Part shown: piece after piece, positions 1-12,182 of the stretch | Position numbering within the stretch: the stretch's first letter is position 1 | How the letters are laid out: every line of letters begins with the position of its first letter | From: Malus domestica | Taxonomy: Eukaryota; Streptophyta; Magnoliopsida; Rosales; Rosaceae | DNA length: 64,000 bases | Assembly (NCBI RefSeq): GCF_042453785.1 | Contig: NC_091674.1 | Span: 30,949,501 to 31,013,500, forward strand | Direction of reading: 5' to 3' | Made by a program: the position numbers and the translations under genes | The notes under the pieces: generated by a model | The model's database searches: none | What the model was told of the DNA's origin: nothing | Seen by the model: only the letters and a program-made list of their open reading frames with translations

Positions 1-3000
1 TTTGAGTGCGTCGTTTCTTAGCTTCATTCAGTTGCCTATGCAAAGGATGAAGAGTGTATTGCTGCTTATAATCAAGTGATCCACTTCAAGAGAATCGGCG
101 ATAGGCTTGAACCCCAAGTGTTGGAACTTCAATGTGTACTGAAGATCAATGAAAGTCTGAAGAATAAAGTGGATGAGCTACAACGCATCCATATTGGTCT
201 GCTCGAGGAGAATGAGCAACTGAAGGTTGAGAATGATGGGCTCAAGGTTTCGAGACATTCTCTATTTCTCCGGAATACTTGTTCACCTTTACTTTTGAGG
301 CCTTCATTGTTAAAGTAGTCGGAGATGTTGGTGTCCAGGCTGGTGCAGCCGGGGGTGAAGCGCTGAATGGTGCTGCTAATGAGAATGTCGCGGCTGCTGA
401 AGATGTGGTGACCGAGTGGTCATGGAGTGTCCAAGCTGCTGAATAAGAGTCTTCTAGGTAGTCTTTAGGATTTTCTTTGTTTCCCTTGTTGCTTTTTGCT
501 TTGCTTGAACTCATTCGATCTTTTCTAGCTGTTTATCAACTTTGCTAGAAAATTTAATAAACTTGCTTCCTTCACTTTTCTTCATCTTCGCTTCTTTTGT
601 TCATGCCCTAACCTTTGGACTTTATAGACTAGTGGCAGACGTGCTACTTTTTTATAAGCAGACAAGCCGCGTAGCTTATGCAGCTGTAGGTGTTGGTGTA
701 GAACTTTGCAAAGTTGTTAGCCATAAGGTCGGCAGCCGGACGCCTTACTTACAGAAGCAAATAAGTCCGCGTGACCACTAGGCTGTTAACCTTGGCTTTC
801 TCCACTTCCGTAGGTTGCGTAACAAGTATCACAACACTTTAGGACTTGGTGTGAGTCGTTCCGCTCTTGGCAGAGGTAAAGCTTATCGACTACGTAGCAT
901 GTCGGTAGTGGATAAAACTTCGTATATGCACGATAACTTGTTTAACCTTTCACAAGAATGTGCGGTTGTATAAGTTTAGCGTGGTTTACTGCTCGAAGGG
1001 CAAGCCATAGGCAGTCTTCCGGAAACCATAGGCTACCTTAGTGCACTTGGTAGCAGCTTTAGGGTTCCAGGGCAGCCGTCCATTGGATGTACTGTGTACT
1101 GTGCCCCCTCCGTCTCTAGGGCCCGATTCCCCACGAATTAGGCCAAAAGACCCAAAATCCTTCAATTAGCTAAGCCTTGAAAAAGACTATTATGGCTAAT
1201 TCTAGGAATCCCGGCGCAAGCCATCGTGCATCTAGTTATACTAGGGTAGCTAGACTCATCCATGTCTAGATATTCGGAGTGTAAAGTTTATCCTCTCGTC
1301 TTGGAGAGCTGACCCATATGGGTGTCGGGGAATTGGTTTACCCTCTCGCACAGGAGAGCATGGTTGGTCCCTCGGGGGGCGCAATTCCTGCGATGGGTCT
1401 CTAAGAAGGGCACAGTCTTCTTTTGAAGTGCCGGAGTGATCAGTTGTTGTAAGCATGCAACCGAGCCAAGTTATGATACTTCTGAATTCCTCATTGAAAA
1501 ACGAGTGAAACGAACGAGAACTTAGCTGTAAGGTAGGAACTGCAAAACAACTGGATAGTCCTCGACTTGTGAGGTGGTGCTCGTCGAGCTTCTTGAGTCT
1601 TCGGGCTTTGATGTAGTGGGAGGTCACACATGGTACTTCTTCAGATTGTAGGCGCTCCATTACTTTTTGATCTTTTTATCGTTTCATGGTGGCGAGGGTG
1701 TAATTACTCTTGCTGCCTACTCTGCTGATCTTGTACGGACCTTCCTAGATGAGATCCATCTTTTTGGAGCTTTATTTGTAGGCAATGATGAAGGCTTTTC
1801 TTAGGACTAGATCTTTGGGCTGGAACTGCGGATCTTGGCCCTTTTGTTGTAGCTGGAAATGAACTGCTGCTGGTAAGCTGCGATGCGCGTGATAGACTGC
1901 TCGCACTTCTCCTCTGCCAGATTTAAGCCTGTGGCCATCTCCTTTTGGTTGCTCGTCTTTTGGTGGTGCGATATGCCCATTGACATCTAGGGAGTTCGTC
2001 TGGCCATTTTCTTTTCTTACTGGTGGGGGATTTCTTGTGGCAGTCGAGGATCATCTTGGTGGATACTTTGGCCCACCTATTGCCTTGAGAATATCTTGGC
2101 ATAGACATGTGCTGCTTGATGCCATATTTTTGGAAGAACTTCGCCAAATATTTGCCCACGAACTACGGGTCATTGTTTGTGACGATGGATTAAGGGATGC
2201 CAAATCGATAAATGATGTTCCTCCATATGAAGCGCTCTATGTCCGTCTGAATCATGGTCATCATAGGCTCTGCTTCTACCTATTTGGTAAAGTAGTCGGT
2301 TGCCATGATCATCATGTCTTTGCTCCTAGTAGTCTGGCTGGTGATTAGCTGGGAATCAGAATGAATTGAAAGCTTTTTCACCACCAAGTCTTTTGTCATT
2401 CGAAGACCTACTAGTGGGGCTTCGTACTCTGCTTCGTTGTTAGATGCTTTGAAACCTATAATGATCGCCTGCTCGAGCATCGAACCGCCTGGGGTGACAA
2501 GGACCATGTCTACTCCTGAACCTTTGTAGTTGGATGCGTTGTAAACATGCAAATGCCAGAAGTCTTTATCGGGTGGAGCAGGCGCGGTTGAAATGTGCTC
2601 AGCTACCTTCGGGACATCATTAGGCCACTCTGTTACGTTGTCAAGGCTAGGCGTGAAGGCGCGGTAGAGAGCCGTGGAGTTGGGGCCATGTTACATATGG
2701 CAGAAGATGCTCAACTGCCGGTATTGGGCCACTCTAGACTGAATAATAGAGCAAGGGTTGGCTAGGGCCGTGTGACGCACAACAGGAGGTAGTGCTAACT
2801 GCCGGTACATGTTGCTCTTATGTAGAATCTTCTGGGACGACGAGGACAAAACTTGCTTCTGAGTGTTCCTTCCAATGTTCGTCTGCCATTGGCGTGTCTT
2901 TTGGGCTAAGTTGTTGCGTTCGTTAGAAAACTTTACATCCGTCAAGGTCTACGCCTTTATTGTCGCGCGTCTAGATTCGGCGGAATAGTGCGTCATGATG

Positions 3001-4655
3001 ATGACTGTGTGTGTTTGAAGGTAAAACTTGAGCTTTCAGGTTACAACAACTATTGTCAAAGTTAACTTTTGAATTTCCAATAGCATCAATGAGAGCTTTT
3101 AAACTGTAGAATACAGGTAGTCGGGCCCTCAGCTCTTCTCGCATGATGATAGAGCTTATTGATGCTCTAGATACCGTTAAACACGTGAATAAGTCATCCG
3201 CTGCTTCTGGTTTGGATAGTATGGAGATGACGTCGGGTACTTCTTCAAGTCTTTGAATGTGCATTAGCGAGCCTCGTCCCAAAGTGCATGTTTCTCTGCC
3301 AGAACGAAAAAGTCTGCCAGAGTTAGATCTTCTTTCATGATCAATTTTCCAAATAGCGGGTGGTCTGCTGGAAGTCCTTTTTGGAAGGCTACTCTAGCTA
3401 TCAAGTCGTTGCATCCGACTATCATTGCCTTCTCTGTTTTGAACATTCTCACATAGTCACGAAGTGACTCATTTGGGTTCTTTTTGATCGAGCAATAAGA
3501 TGAATATTCTTTGGTGAAAACCAAAGAAAGTTTGTCGAAATTCCGGATGGATTGTGGCGACAAGGTGTAGAACCAAGCTTGCACCTCGCCTTGCAGAGTG
3601 GTGGCGAATATCTTGCACATGAGATCATCGTTGTTTCGATAAAGGATCATTGAGCTTCGAAAGTGTTTTAAGTGTCATTCCGGGTATTCATCCCCTTTGA
3701 AAGATATGAAATGTGGCATGCTGAACTCGCGTGGAGGCTCTGCCTGCTCGATCTCATTCGTGAAGGGTGACCTGCTTATGTTGGTCATGTTCCATCGTAG
3801 TGCATCATCAGTGACCTCATTGCGTTGGAAATTGCGCAATTGCTTGGTCAAGAGTCTCTCTACTTCTTCCTGAATTTGCCCTTGTTGGGGTAACGGAGCT
3901 CTCGGCTGCCCCCAATAGTGACTTACTGGTGTAGGCTATTCTTCTATGTGTTTGGCTCGTCTATGCCGCGGATGCGGTGCATGTAGCGGGTTCCTAACAA
4001 GCGAGCGAGTTCTTCGTAGGCTGCCGGTTGAATTTGACCCGTTTTGAGTGACTGCTTTTCTCCGTCTGTCGTGCTGCCTACTCCGATGTGAGGTGGATGA
4101 TGCTCCTTGCGGGCTTAGCCGCAAATGAACACTTTGCCTGGAAGGCTGCTCATGTTGATTATCGGAGTGTGACCCAAACTGTGAATGTATGTTCGTCTGT
4201 GGGCCTAGTCAAGAGTGCACACTCATCCGCGCTCTAAGACGGGAGTATACGCTATCTCGGGGGCCCAATAGGGAGTGTACACTGCCCGAACGCTCGGTTT
4301 GTGGCTGGTCGAGTGGCTGCTTACCGGGACGCTGTTAGAGAGGTTCTTTATCTGCCCTTGTCCTACTTCGGGACACCTCATCTGGGGCATATTGCACTTC
4401 GGGACACCTCAGCTAGTTCACCAAGATCGTCTGCTGTGCGAGGGCGCTCGTCAACTCTATGACTTGTTGAGACAAGTGTTGTTCTCCATTTGGGTTGGAA
4501 GAACTTGGAAGGAATGTTTCTCCTTGAGTAGTGGAAGTGTGGTAGACTCCAGATGCGAGATTTGAGTTGGGAAATGTCAAATCTGTGAAAAAATATGGTA
4601 AGAATGCCCCCGGCTCGATGGTAGGTCCGGATAGTTGAGATAGTCTTGGGCTGAC

Positions 4656-4935
4656 TTGGGCTGCTTGGAAAGCTACGATAGCAGACTAGGCCGCGGGAGC
4701 AGGCTAGGCCATGAGAGCAGGCTGGGCCGTGAGAGTAGACTGCTTGGCGGGAGCAGGCTGGGCTGCGAGAGTAAGTTGGGCCACGAGAGCAGGCTGGGCC
4801 GCGAGAGTGGGTTGCTCAGCGAGAGCAGGCTGGGCCACAAGAGTGGGCTGCTCGTCAGGAACAGGCTGGACCACGGGAGTGGGCTGCTCGTCGGGAGCAG
4901 GCTGCTCAGCGTGTGATGCATGCAAATGCAAGGCT
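4656..4935 (-). repeat. Tandem repeat inside the gag region (Ala/Gln/Pro-rich)
   Basis: A GC-rich motif of roughly 15-30 bp (containing gagcaggctggg or gagtgggctgctc) is repeated about ten times with small differences. On the minus strand it reads as alternating AQPA/EQPT-like units after the gag start at 5102. It is a low-complexity part of the old retroelement. Confidence 0.75.
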
Positions 4936-5265
4936 TGGGCTCGGACCCGTGCAAGCTTGGATGGCATAGCTTGGGCCATGGTGGAACCTCGTAGTGGTGG
5001 TACCACTCCGCCTATGACCACATTTAGCCTCGTGGATCGCCGTGGTCCCATTTTTTGAGTATTAGAATTTTCACTTGTGGAATTTTCTAAATTTCTAGCC
5101 ATTATATTTTTCTTATACGTTTTATCAAAGAACCTTTGCAAATAAAAAATTCTAATAATAAGAACGTATGAAAAATATTCAAATGGACTAGAAAATAGAG
5201 AAAAACCTTTTTATGCGAGAGTCTTCTACGAGTATAGATCTCAACTCTTAATGAAAGCACCAATT

Positions 5266-6082
5266 TGTGGATGCAAATTTCTTCCTCCTTGATCTTGGAC
5301 AATTTTTCACTTACAAAACAATTAACACCTTAGGTTAAAAGCCAAGAGCCTCATGCGTACACGATGAATGGGGGGGGCTTTGGCCGAAGAACCTTCGATG
5401 CCAAAGTTAGAATTTAGAGAGAAAGAGTGTTTAGAGAATTTTGGGATTTTTGCCAAAGTGTTGGAATGAGTTTTTGGTGAAAATAGGAGCCTATTTATAG
5501 GGCTTGGCTTGGCCATTTTTTCCAAGGAATGGCCGGCCCTTGAAGGAGTTTTTATGGTTGAGATTTTGGTTTAATTGGCCAATTTATTGGCTAATTAAAC
5601 CTTAAAGAATAAATTGGTGGTTACATAATTATTTAGAATAAATTGATAATTAGGTTATGAAAAGGTTATAAATAATAACTAAATAATTAGCTAAAAAGGG
5701 GAGAAAAGGGTAAGGAAAGGTAGGAAATAGGATGGATCCCTTTTTAGATGGGGATGGCCGGCCATTGATGTGGTTTTGGGTGGTTTATTTGATATAATGG
5801 GTGATTAAATTGGTGATTAATGGATTAATTAGGAATTAATCCATTAATTAGCCAATTAATCTCTATTTATATGAAATAATTTGTAGGTTATGAAGTAATT
5901 ACCTAAGATGAGGATGGATGAGATAACTATGAATTTATTACCTTCCTTTGGGCACTTTTGACTTGGTTTAGGGATGATTGCCCGCTGCTCGCGCGTAGGA
6001 ATCCTAATATGCCTTAAGGGTATTTTTATCCTCTTTTACCCAAGAATTCACGTGTCGCCTTGTGATTATTTTTGGCTCCACA
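5266..6082 (-). repeat. LTR of the Gypsy element
   Basis: This 817-bp stretch begins TGTGGATG and ends GGCTCCACA on the plus strand, giving the TG...CA ends with short inverted repeats expected of an LTR. It lies directly next to the primer-site-like stretch of the minus-strand element. It is AT-rich and non-coding. The sequence after 6082 is unrelated spacer, so this is taken as the outer boundary. The partner LTR lies outside the window. Confidence 0.75.
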
Positions 6083-6172
6083 GTTAGCATATGGCTACCC
6101 ACATTAATTAATTGTAACTAAGATATGGCTGCACACATTGTGTGTGTGAACATTTTTTATTTTTAAATGGGA

Positions 6173-6238
<66 letters not shown>

Positions 6239-6250
6239 GAGAGAGAGAGA
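6173..6250. repeat. (GA)n microsatellite
   Basis: About 78 bp of almost uninterrupted GA dinucleotides with one GGGA interruption, about 90 bp outside the LTR end. It gives an artificial Arg-Glu repeat reading frame that is not a gene. Confidence 0.97.
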
Positions 6251-6302
6251 ACATAGGAGTGGGAGGGGGGAAGAGAGGTTTTTGTTTTTTATATTTTAAT
6301 AT

Positions 6303-6632
6303 TAGGTATATGCTAAAATTACATGTATGTGAGGTTTAAGTACAAAACAGCAAAATTTGATTTTGTGAAATTACATTACTACCTATAAAAAAAAATTTGT
6401 GATAGAAAACTAAATAGTATTTTCAAACTCTTTTGGTTGATAAAGAGGATTTTGTTAATAGGTAGTTAGATATATGCTAAAATCACCTGTAGGTGAAGTT
6501 TAAATATACAACAGCAAAATTTGGTTTTGTGAAATTACATTATAATTTTTTTTTGTGATAGAAGATTAAATAGTCTTTTCACCCTCTTTTAGTTGTCAAA
6601 GAGGATTTTGTTAATAGATAGTTAGATAGTTT
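6303..6632. repeat. Two-copy tandem repeat, period about 164 bp
   Basis: The block beginning at 6303 (containing tatatgctaaaat, cagcaaaatttg, gaaattacatta and agaggattttgttaata) is repeated from 6467 with scattered differences. AT-rich and non-coding; it does not resemble a named transposon. Confidence 0.8.
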
Positions 6633-8220
6633 ATTGTTGCATAATTGACAACTCATTTAGAGCATGTTTACATACATGGAGTTATAAAAGTAGTAGAATC
6701 ATTTTAACATCTTGAGTTTTCTATGTTTATTAGAGTATATATCTTATCACTTATTAAATTTTCATTGTGTTTAACACATGAAAACTGAAAAGTGAGAGTA
6801 GTTTTCCCTTCAAATCCATAATCAAATAATTAAATACCAAGAATCAAATTAACTAAGTATATTATGGCTAGTTAACAAGGAAAAGTGTTTCAATGGAAAT
6901 ATTTGAAAATAAAACGTACTTAACAATTTATCAACAACCTATTTAACTATTTGGATGGTGACAATTGAAGAGCTGCATGATTGACATCGACGACCTCTCG
7001 TGGATGATCAAGTTGGGTGGTAGGGTGGGATTGAGTCGTGAGACATCAGACATGGAGCGTTGTGATTCATGCATGACATAATTGGCCAAGCTTTGATATT
7101 GACATATTTATTTACCTTTTTCTGAACTCTCTCATGGAGGAGCTATTTGCTGACTCATCATGTTCTATATTATTCAGGATCGATCGAAGCTGTCAAGAAG
7201 CATCCAACTTTCGTGCCATGATAGCCTTTGCTTGCACCAAATTTGTTATCATCAGACTTGGCAGCCAATCATATATGACTCCGAGAGAAAAACTTGTATA
7301 GGTCATCAAGACTACGTCAATCACTTATCTGTAAAACAGCTTTCACGAAACTATAAGATTAATTGCATTTATCTTGCTTGATATAAAAACGTTGCACTAA
7401 TCAGAAAAACTCTAACAAGAGTTTCCTTTACATGCAGTGTAATTCCACCTAAAAATATATAAACGGACAGGATTGTTTCAACAAAAACGAAGGAAATGGC
7501 TTCGAATCTTTACATATGATGACATATCTGCTTGGCTCATGAATGGGACATTCAGATATTTATTTATTGCAACACTAGAAAATTTGTCACTTGCCAGTGG
7601 AGGCTAGCAAGAAACCAGCTTTATAAGACATTCGTGAAGATTGGATAACCAAAAATATAAATCTACGATGATTGTACCTTTTTTAATTTAAACAAAAAAA
7701 TAATCTGCACATTGGACATGGATTTGTGAATAAGTGGAGTCACTGCATCATTTTTCTTCTAATCTTGGTTGTTGGATTGAGGGTTGTATTATTGTTAGCA
7801 TGATTTCTTTACTTCTTGCACGGTTTAGCCTAGCTATCTGATCATAATCTTTGTTTTAGGAGAAGACTTGATCTTGGTTAATTGGACAAAAAAGAATATC
7901 CAAGCTATAGTTTTGTTATATACTGGAAATTAAAACTTTTTCCCCGAGGAAATTGAAACTAAATTGATCAAATGCTATTGTTAACAATCACCCTATCATA
8001 AATCTAATTCATGACGGTAACTATATATTTGTAAACGCACAAAATTCGAAAATCGACATAATTTTAGTAATTAGTATGTCACCCGATTAGTATGTAACCC
8101 TAATGTAAGTGTTTGGATTTTTTATATTATGCTAAGCACACAAAAAGTCGAAACTCAACATAGTTTCAATAATATACATAGAAAGTAGAGGATGACTTTT
8201 TAGCTAGAATGATTTCTGAG
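6633..8220. other. AT-rich intergenic spacer, nothing recognised
   Basis: No reading frame here resembles a known protein or has supporting splice signals. A small open frame at 7160-7381 has no recognisable domain and is treated as chance. Confidence 0.6.
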
Positions 8221-8519
8221 ATTGGCATAAGATCTCATTTTGGTCACTGTCAATGAAAATCGATAGAATCGATCCTGAGTATGTCCACTATAAATCATTT
8301 TGGTACTTTCGTGAAAATTTTGTCAATATCTTCATTAAATTGTCACGTGAATGAATACGTGACTACCTTTTTAAGGGTATTTTTGTCAAACCAAACCCTC
8401 CACTTAACGAGAATTGACAGATTTTTCACGGAATGACCAAATGATTTACGGTGAACAAACTCATGAATCACTTTGATCGATTTTTATTGTTAGAGATCAA
8501 AATGAAAAATTATGCTAAT
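8221..8519. mobile_element. Foldback MITE with long imperfect terminal inverted repeats
   Basis: The left arm (GGCATAAGATCTCATTTTGG, then a stretch with aaaatcgat and taaatcattttgg) is matched by the reverse complement of the right arm (TAGCATAATTTTTCATTTTG, then aaaatcgat and taaatcatttgg). The arms are each over 100 bp and fill most of the 300-bp element. There is no coding capacity. The superfamily is unclear because I could not fix a target duplication. Confidence 0.7.
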
Positions 8520-8522
8520 TTT

Positions 8523-9684
8523 ATAGACCATTTTAGCTAAGAAGTAAAAAAAGTATACTATTATTGATTTTCTTCCTACCGTAAGTGCTCGGATTTCTAT
8601 TACGTACAAAGCTAATTCACCCATAGAAAGTATTGATTTTCCTCCTAAAAATTGACTAGTATTTGTACACCAGCTAGGAAGTAGGGTTGATCAATTACGT
8701 ACAGCCTCTACTTAAGGATTGACTGATACATCAAACTATTCATAGTTTAGAGAAATTATCAATCGTCGTGGTCTTTTCTTACACTTCTTAGTTCATTTCC
8801 TCGATGTTAACTTCAAGTGTTGAATTCTGACTTTTAGTCATATAGAAAGTTTAATTAATGTCGTGATGTTTAAGAGCCACAATGAAATAGAATCAAAGGA
8901 AACTTGATATTCATATGATGATTCTCTTAATCATAATTTAATTAACATCATAATCCACAAAGAATCCGAATCCGGCCAGTATATACAAAAGCTCATAAAA
9001 TCTACAGTAACTAGTGTCCGAAAAGACTCATGCCAAGCCCGGCGACCCGACTCCTAATTACTGCCGGATCCACTCGCACGGATATTTGACACGGGAAGAT
9101 TTGATAGATCATTTTAGCTAAGAAGTAAAAAAAGTATACTAATATTGATTTTCTTCTTACCGCGAGTGTTTGGATTTCTATTACGTACAAAGTTAATTCA
9201 CCCATAGAAAGTATTGATTTTCCTCCTAAAAATTGACTAGTCTTTGTACACCAGCTAGGAAGTAGGGTTGATCGATTACGTACAGCCTCTACTTAATTGA
9301 CTGATACATCAAACTATTCATGGTTTAGAGAAATTATTAATTGTCGTGGTCTTTTCTTACCCTTCTTAGTTCGTTCTTTCGATGTCAACTTCAAGTGTTG
9401 AATTCTGAGTTTTAGCTACTCAAAAAGTTTAATTAATCTCGTGATGTTTAAGAGCCACAATGAAATAGAATCAAAGGAAATTTGATATTCATATGATGAT
9501 TCTCTTAATCATAATTTAATTAACATCATAATCCACAAAGAATCCGAATCCGGCCAGTATATACAAAAGCTCATAAAATCTACAGTAACTAGCGTCCGAA
9601 AAGACTCATGCCGAACCCGGCGACCCGACTCCTAATTAGTGCCGGATCCAATCGCACGGATATTCGACACGGGAAGATTTGATG
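8523..9684. repeat. 581-bp tandem duplication (two copies)
   Basis: Copy 1 (about 8523-9103) and copy 2 (about 9104-9684) align end to end, from ttttagctaagaagtaaaa to gacacgggaagatttgat, with only scattered substitutions and small indels. The array ends about 95 bp beyond the stop codon of the minus-strand MAPKK gene, so copy 2 probably overlaps that gene's 3' untranslated or termination region. Confidence 0.92.
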
Positions 9685-9779
9685 AGCATGAGAATAAACC
9701 AAGTTAATTGCCCGACTCGGCCTTGTAGCCCTTGGAAGATTTATAAACTTCCCGGCGACGGATTCTTGAATTCACATCC

Positions 9780-10724
9780 TCACCTATCTTTACAGACGAA
9801 GGGGTGGGTCAGAAGCTGAGCGGCGGACCACCTCTTGCCAGACTCCTTCTGCAAGCAACACTCCATGAAGCTCCGAAACTCCTCGGACACGCCCTCCGGC
9901 AAGGTGGGGGGCTCTCCGAAACATATGGCACACATGAGGGTGGCCCAGTCGGGTCTCTGACCCGGAGGCAAGAACGGGAAGTGACCCATGTAGAGCTCCA
10001 TCAGGGTCAGCCCCAAACTCCATATGTCACTGGCGTAGCCGTTGTAATTGCCGCCGTAGGTATCCGGGTCGAATCTTTCCGGGCTCATGTAAGCGCAAGT
10101 TCCGACGTATGAGTTGCAGGCGTCCAACGTTCGGCACATGATCTTGCTCACGCCGAAGTCGGCGATTTTTACCTCCATGTTGCTGTTTACAAGAAGATTT
10201 GTTGGTTTGATGTCGCGGTGGATGATTTTGTGGGTGTGGAGGTAGTTGAGGCCGTTAAGAACTTGCCGCGCCACGTGGGTAAGTTTTGGCTCGGAGAAGG
10301 TGCCGTTGGATTTAAGCAGGGTCTCGAGGGTGCCATAGTCCATGTACTCCATGAGAATCCCGATGTCGCCGGAGGGCTGCTCGAAGATTGCGTGGCAGTG
10401 GACGACGTACGGAGAGTCTGTGCGGCGGAGGATTTCCATCTCGCGGAAGAGTTGACGGCGGACGGTGGGGTCGGAGTCACCTTGGACGAGTTTGTAAGCG
10501 TAATTGGCTGAAGTCCGCTTGTGGCGGACCTTGTAGACGGTACCGCCGTTTCCGTGTCCGAGGACTTCGAGTCTCTCGAGTTCTGCGGCCAAGATAGCGG
10601 AGGAGGAGGTGTTGGTGGTGACGGCGGTGGGAGGGAGGGGGAGAGAGAAACGAGGGCGGCGCTCGGAGAGGTCGGGCAAGGGGAGGCCGAGGTTGAACTG
10701 GCGGCGTTCACGGATAAGAGCCAT
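9780..10724 (-). CDS. MKK9: MAP kinase kinase, MKK9-like (group D)
   Basis: A single uninterrupted frame of 314 residues encodes a dual-specificity kinase that phosphorylates MAP kinases in stress, ethylene and senescence signalling. The N-terminus (residues 5-17, basic then LGLPLP) fits a MAPK docking site. The glycine-rich loop is LGHGNGGTV (55-63), the ATP lysine is K78, the catalytic loop is HRDIKPTN (169-176), DFG is 189-191, and the activation loop has the plant MAPKK pattern T199-X5-S205 followed by VGTCAYMSPERF. The length and lack of introns match group D MKKs (MKK7/8/9), and the start MALIRERRQ closely resembles Arabidopsis MKK9. A TATA box on the same strand lies about 90 bp upstream. 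All catalytic residues are present, so it looks functional. MKK7 or MKK8 would be the alternative names. Confidence 0.95.
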   Translation of the reverse strand: MALIRERRQFNLGLPLPDLSERRPRFSLPLPPTAVTTNTSSSAILAAELERLEVLGHGNGGTVYKVRHKRTSANYAYKLVQGDSDPTVRRQLFREMEILRRTDSPYVVHCHAIFEQPSGDIGILMEYMDYGTLETLLKSNGTFSEPKLTHVARQVLNGLNYLHTHKIIHRDIKPTNLLVNSNMEVKIADFGVSKIMCRTLDACNSYVGTCAYMSPERFDPDTYGGNYNGYASDIWSLGLTLMELYMGHFPFLPPGQRPDWATLMCAICFGEPPTLPEGVSEEFRSFMECCLQKESGKRWSAAQLLTHPFVCKDR

Positions 10725-10807
10725 TTGGATTTGCGGTGGTTGTGTTGGTGGAGTGCGGAGTGGAGAGTTGTGTCGAAATGGAAATGAAATGAAAGAACCC
10801 TTTTCCC

Positions 10808-10818
10808 TTTATATATAA
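10808..10818 (-). promoter_or_regulatory. TATA box of the MKK9-like gene
   Basis: On the minus strand the sequence reads CTTATATATAAAG, about 85-95 bp upstream of the ATG at 10724, leaving room for a short 5' untranslated region. Confidence 0.7.
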
Positions 10819-10969
10819 GTGGGAGTGAAAAAGCACGTGCGGGCCTTGCAGCCGGCGGAAGAGGGTGGAGGGAGTTAGTAATACGAAGGTGGAAGGATAG
10901 AGAGGATGTGGGGTCCAATTGGGTGTCCAATTTTTTAGTGCTACTTGTCGTCGAGATGATATATGCACA

Positions 10970-11990
10970 TGTGATTAAATGGCAAGTTGATAGCTAGCAT
11001 GCCACTCCATTATTTTAAAAGTAATCAAATTAAAATTTTAGGAAATATTCAGATGAATCTGAAGATAATGTAAGGCCAAAGCAGCCAACCACCAATCAAT
11101 GCTCACTATTGCAAGTGGCACTTGGCTCACCTTCTAGCTAGCTACTCCATCACTTTGCGATAATTCTCACTACTTATAGAAAGGTCTAGTTTTCTATGAA
11201 TGGAATGGGGGAAATTAACCCAAGGTTTCATTCCAAGTTTAAAGGATATGCACTACTAAATCAATAGCTTTAATTTGAGATGATTAATTTGGGTCAGGTC
11301 ACAATGAGTATGTCATAATAATTAGATATCGAACTCACTATTTAAGAAAGTTGAATATAAAATCTTCCACTTGTAAGTGAAGACGAATATCATTTTTTTT
11401 AATTATTATTATTATGACATGGAGAGAATTCGAAACGATTACAATAATTTAATAAATGAGTAAGTTTCGAACACAGAACGTATGGGTGGAAACTCAATAC
11501 CCATTTAAAAATATGATGTTTAGCCACTTAGAACTACTGTCTGGTGTATTCCTTTTCACTTATAAGTGAGAGATCTTATGTTCGATTATCACTAAACGAC
11601 GAATTTGAATCACATTATTGTTATTCAATTATGCAGCTTAGTCCACTTTTCTACTCATTCTTTTAGTGTAGATAATATCGTTTGTTAAAAAATAAAAATA
11701 TATCATGTTTAAACAATGATTAGGGTAACCAAGAAAATAACATTTCATTAGCCTATCTTCCATATCTCGTGCTTAAAGAGTGAGACACTTATCGTATAGA
11801 GAATTAGGCCCATGTCAATGGCGGTACGTAAAAGCAATCTAGCAACCGCCCCAAAGAAAAGAACAAAAGAAGATTTGATGTTTTAAATAGTATTCATCAT
11901 GTACATCGCCAAATCACCATGTGCTCTATTGGACGTTTTTAATTAGGTACGTTGGCTGTTGAGGAGCCATCTGTGACGAGGGAGGATTCC
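10970..11990. other. AT-rich intergenic spacer, nothing recognised
   Basis: Upstream flank of the MKK9-like gene. No coding similarity, RNA gene or bounded repeat was seen. Confidence 0.55.
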
Positions 11991-11995
11991 CGTCA

Positions 11996-12182
11996 TATTC
12001 TCTTTGTGAAAATTTTAAGAATCTTTCAGTTACATTTGTTAATCGTATTTTATACTATCAGTTTTCGTTAAGTAATGTTTATATTCAATTATTAAATAAA
12101 AAATTTATAATAATTTCTGACCGTATGATGTACGATAAACAAATGTAATTTGAGAATCTCCAAAATCTTTATAAAAAGAAAC
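11996..12182. mobile_element. MITE, family 1, copy 1
   Basis: The arms ctttgtgaaaattttaagaa and the reverse complement of the right end (ctttttataaagattttgg) form an imperfect inverted repeat. The inner block ctgaccgtatgatgtacgat followed by aaacaaatgtaatt also occurs, with substitutions, at 13998 and 48329, and its reverse complement forms the left arm. AT-rich and non-coding. Confidence 0.65.

Larger units (their letters stand above)
1..6082 (-). mobile_element. Ty3/Gypsy LTR retrotransposon, broken, cut by the left window edge
   Basis: Reading on the minus strand, fragments occur in the order LTR (5266-6082), a primer-site-like stretch just inside it (about 5240-5265), a gag region (about 5102 down to 2970, with a retrotransposon gag domain near 3650-3264), RNase H-like sequence (about 2552-2290) and integrase-like sequence (about 2290-1900). 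Integrase following RNase H, together with the gag type, places it in Ty3/Gypsy. I do not recognise a protease or reverse transcriptase. The leftmost 1.2 kb is the region before the missing second LTR and carries a short plus-strand coiled-coil reading frame (76-318). The element is clearly broken, with many breaks, so it is an old copy; no LTR pair is available to date it. Seen: domain similarity and order. Inferred: superfamily and age class. Confidence 0.85.

Noticed and set aside
4656-4935. Possible CRISPR-like array
   Set aside because: The repeats are degenerate, have no unique spacers of constant length, and lie in a retroelement gag region of a plant genome.
6142-6339. Arg-Glu repeat reading frame
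   Set aside because: It is only the (GA)n microsatellite read as codons.
7160-7381. 73-residue plus-strand frame
   Set aside because: No domain, AT-driven composition and no supporting signals.
10187-10930. 247-residue Ser/Pro-rich frame on the minus strand
   Set aside because: It is an out-of-frame shadow of the MKK9-like gene and has no domain.
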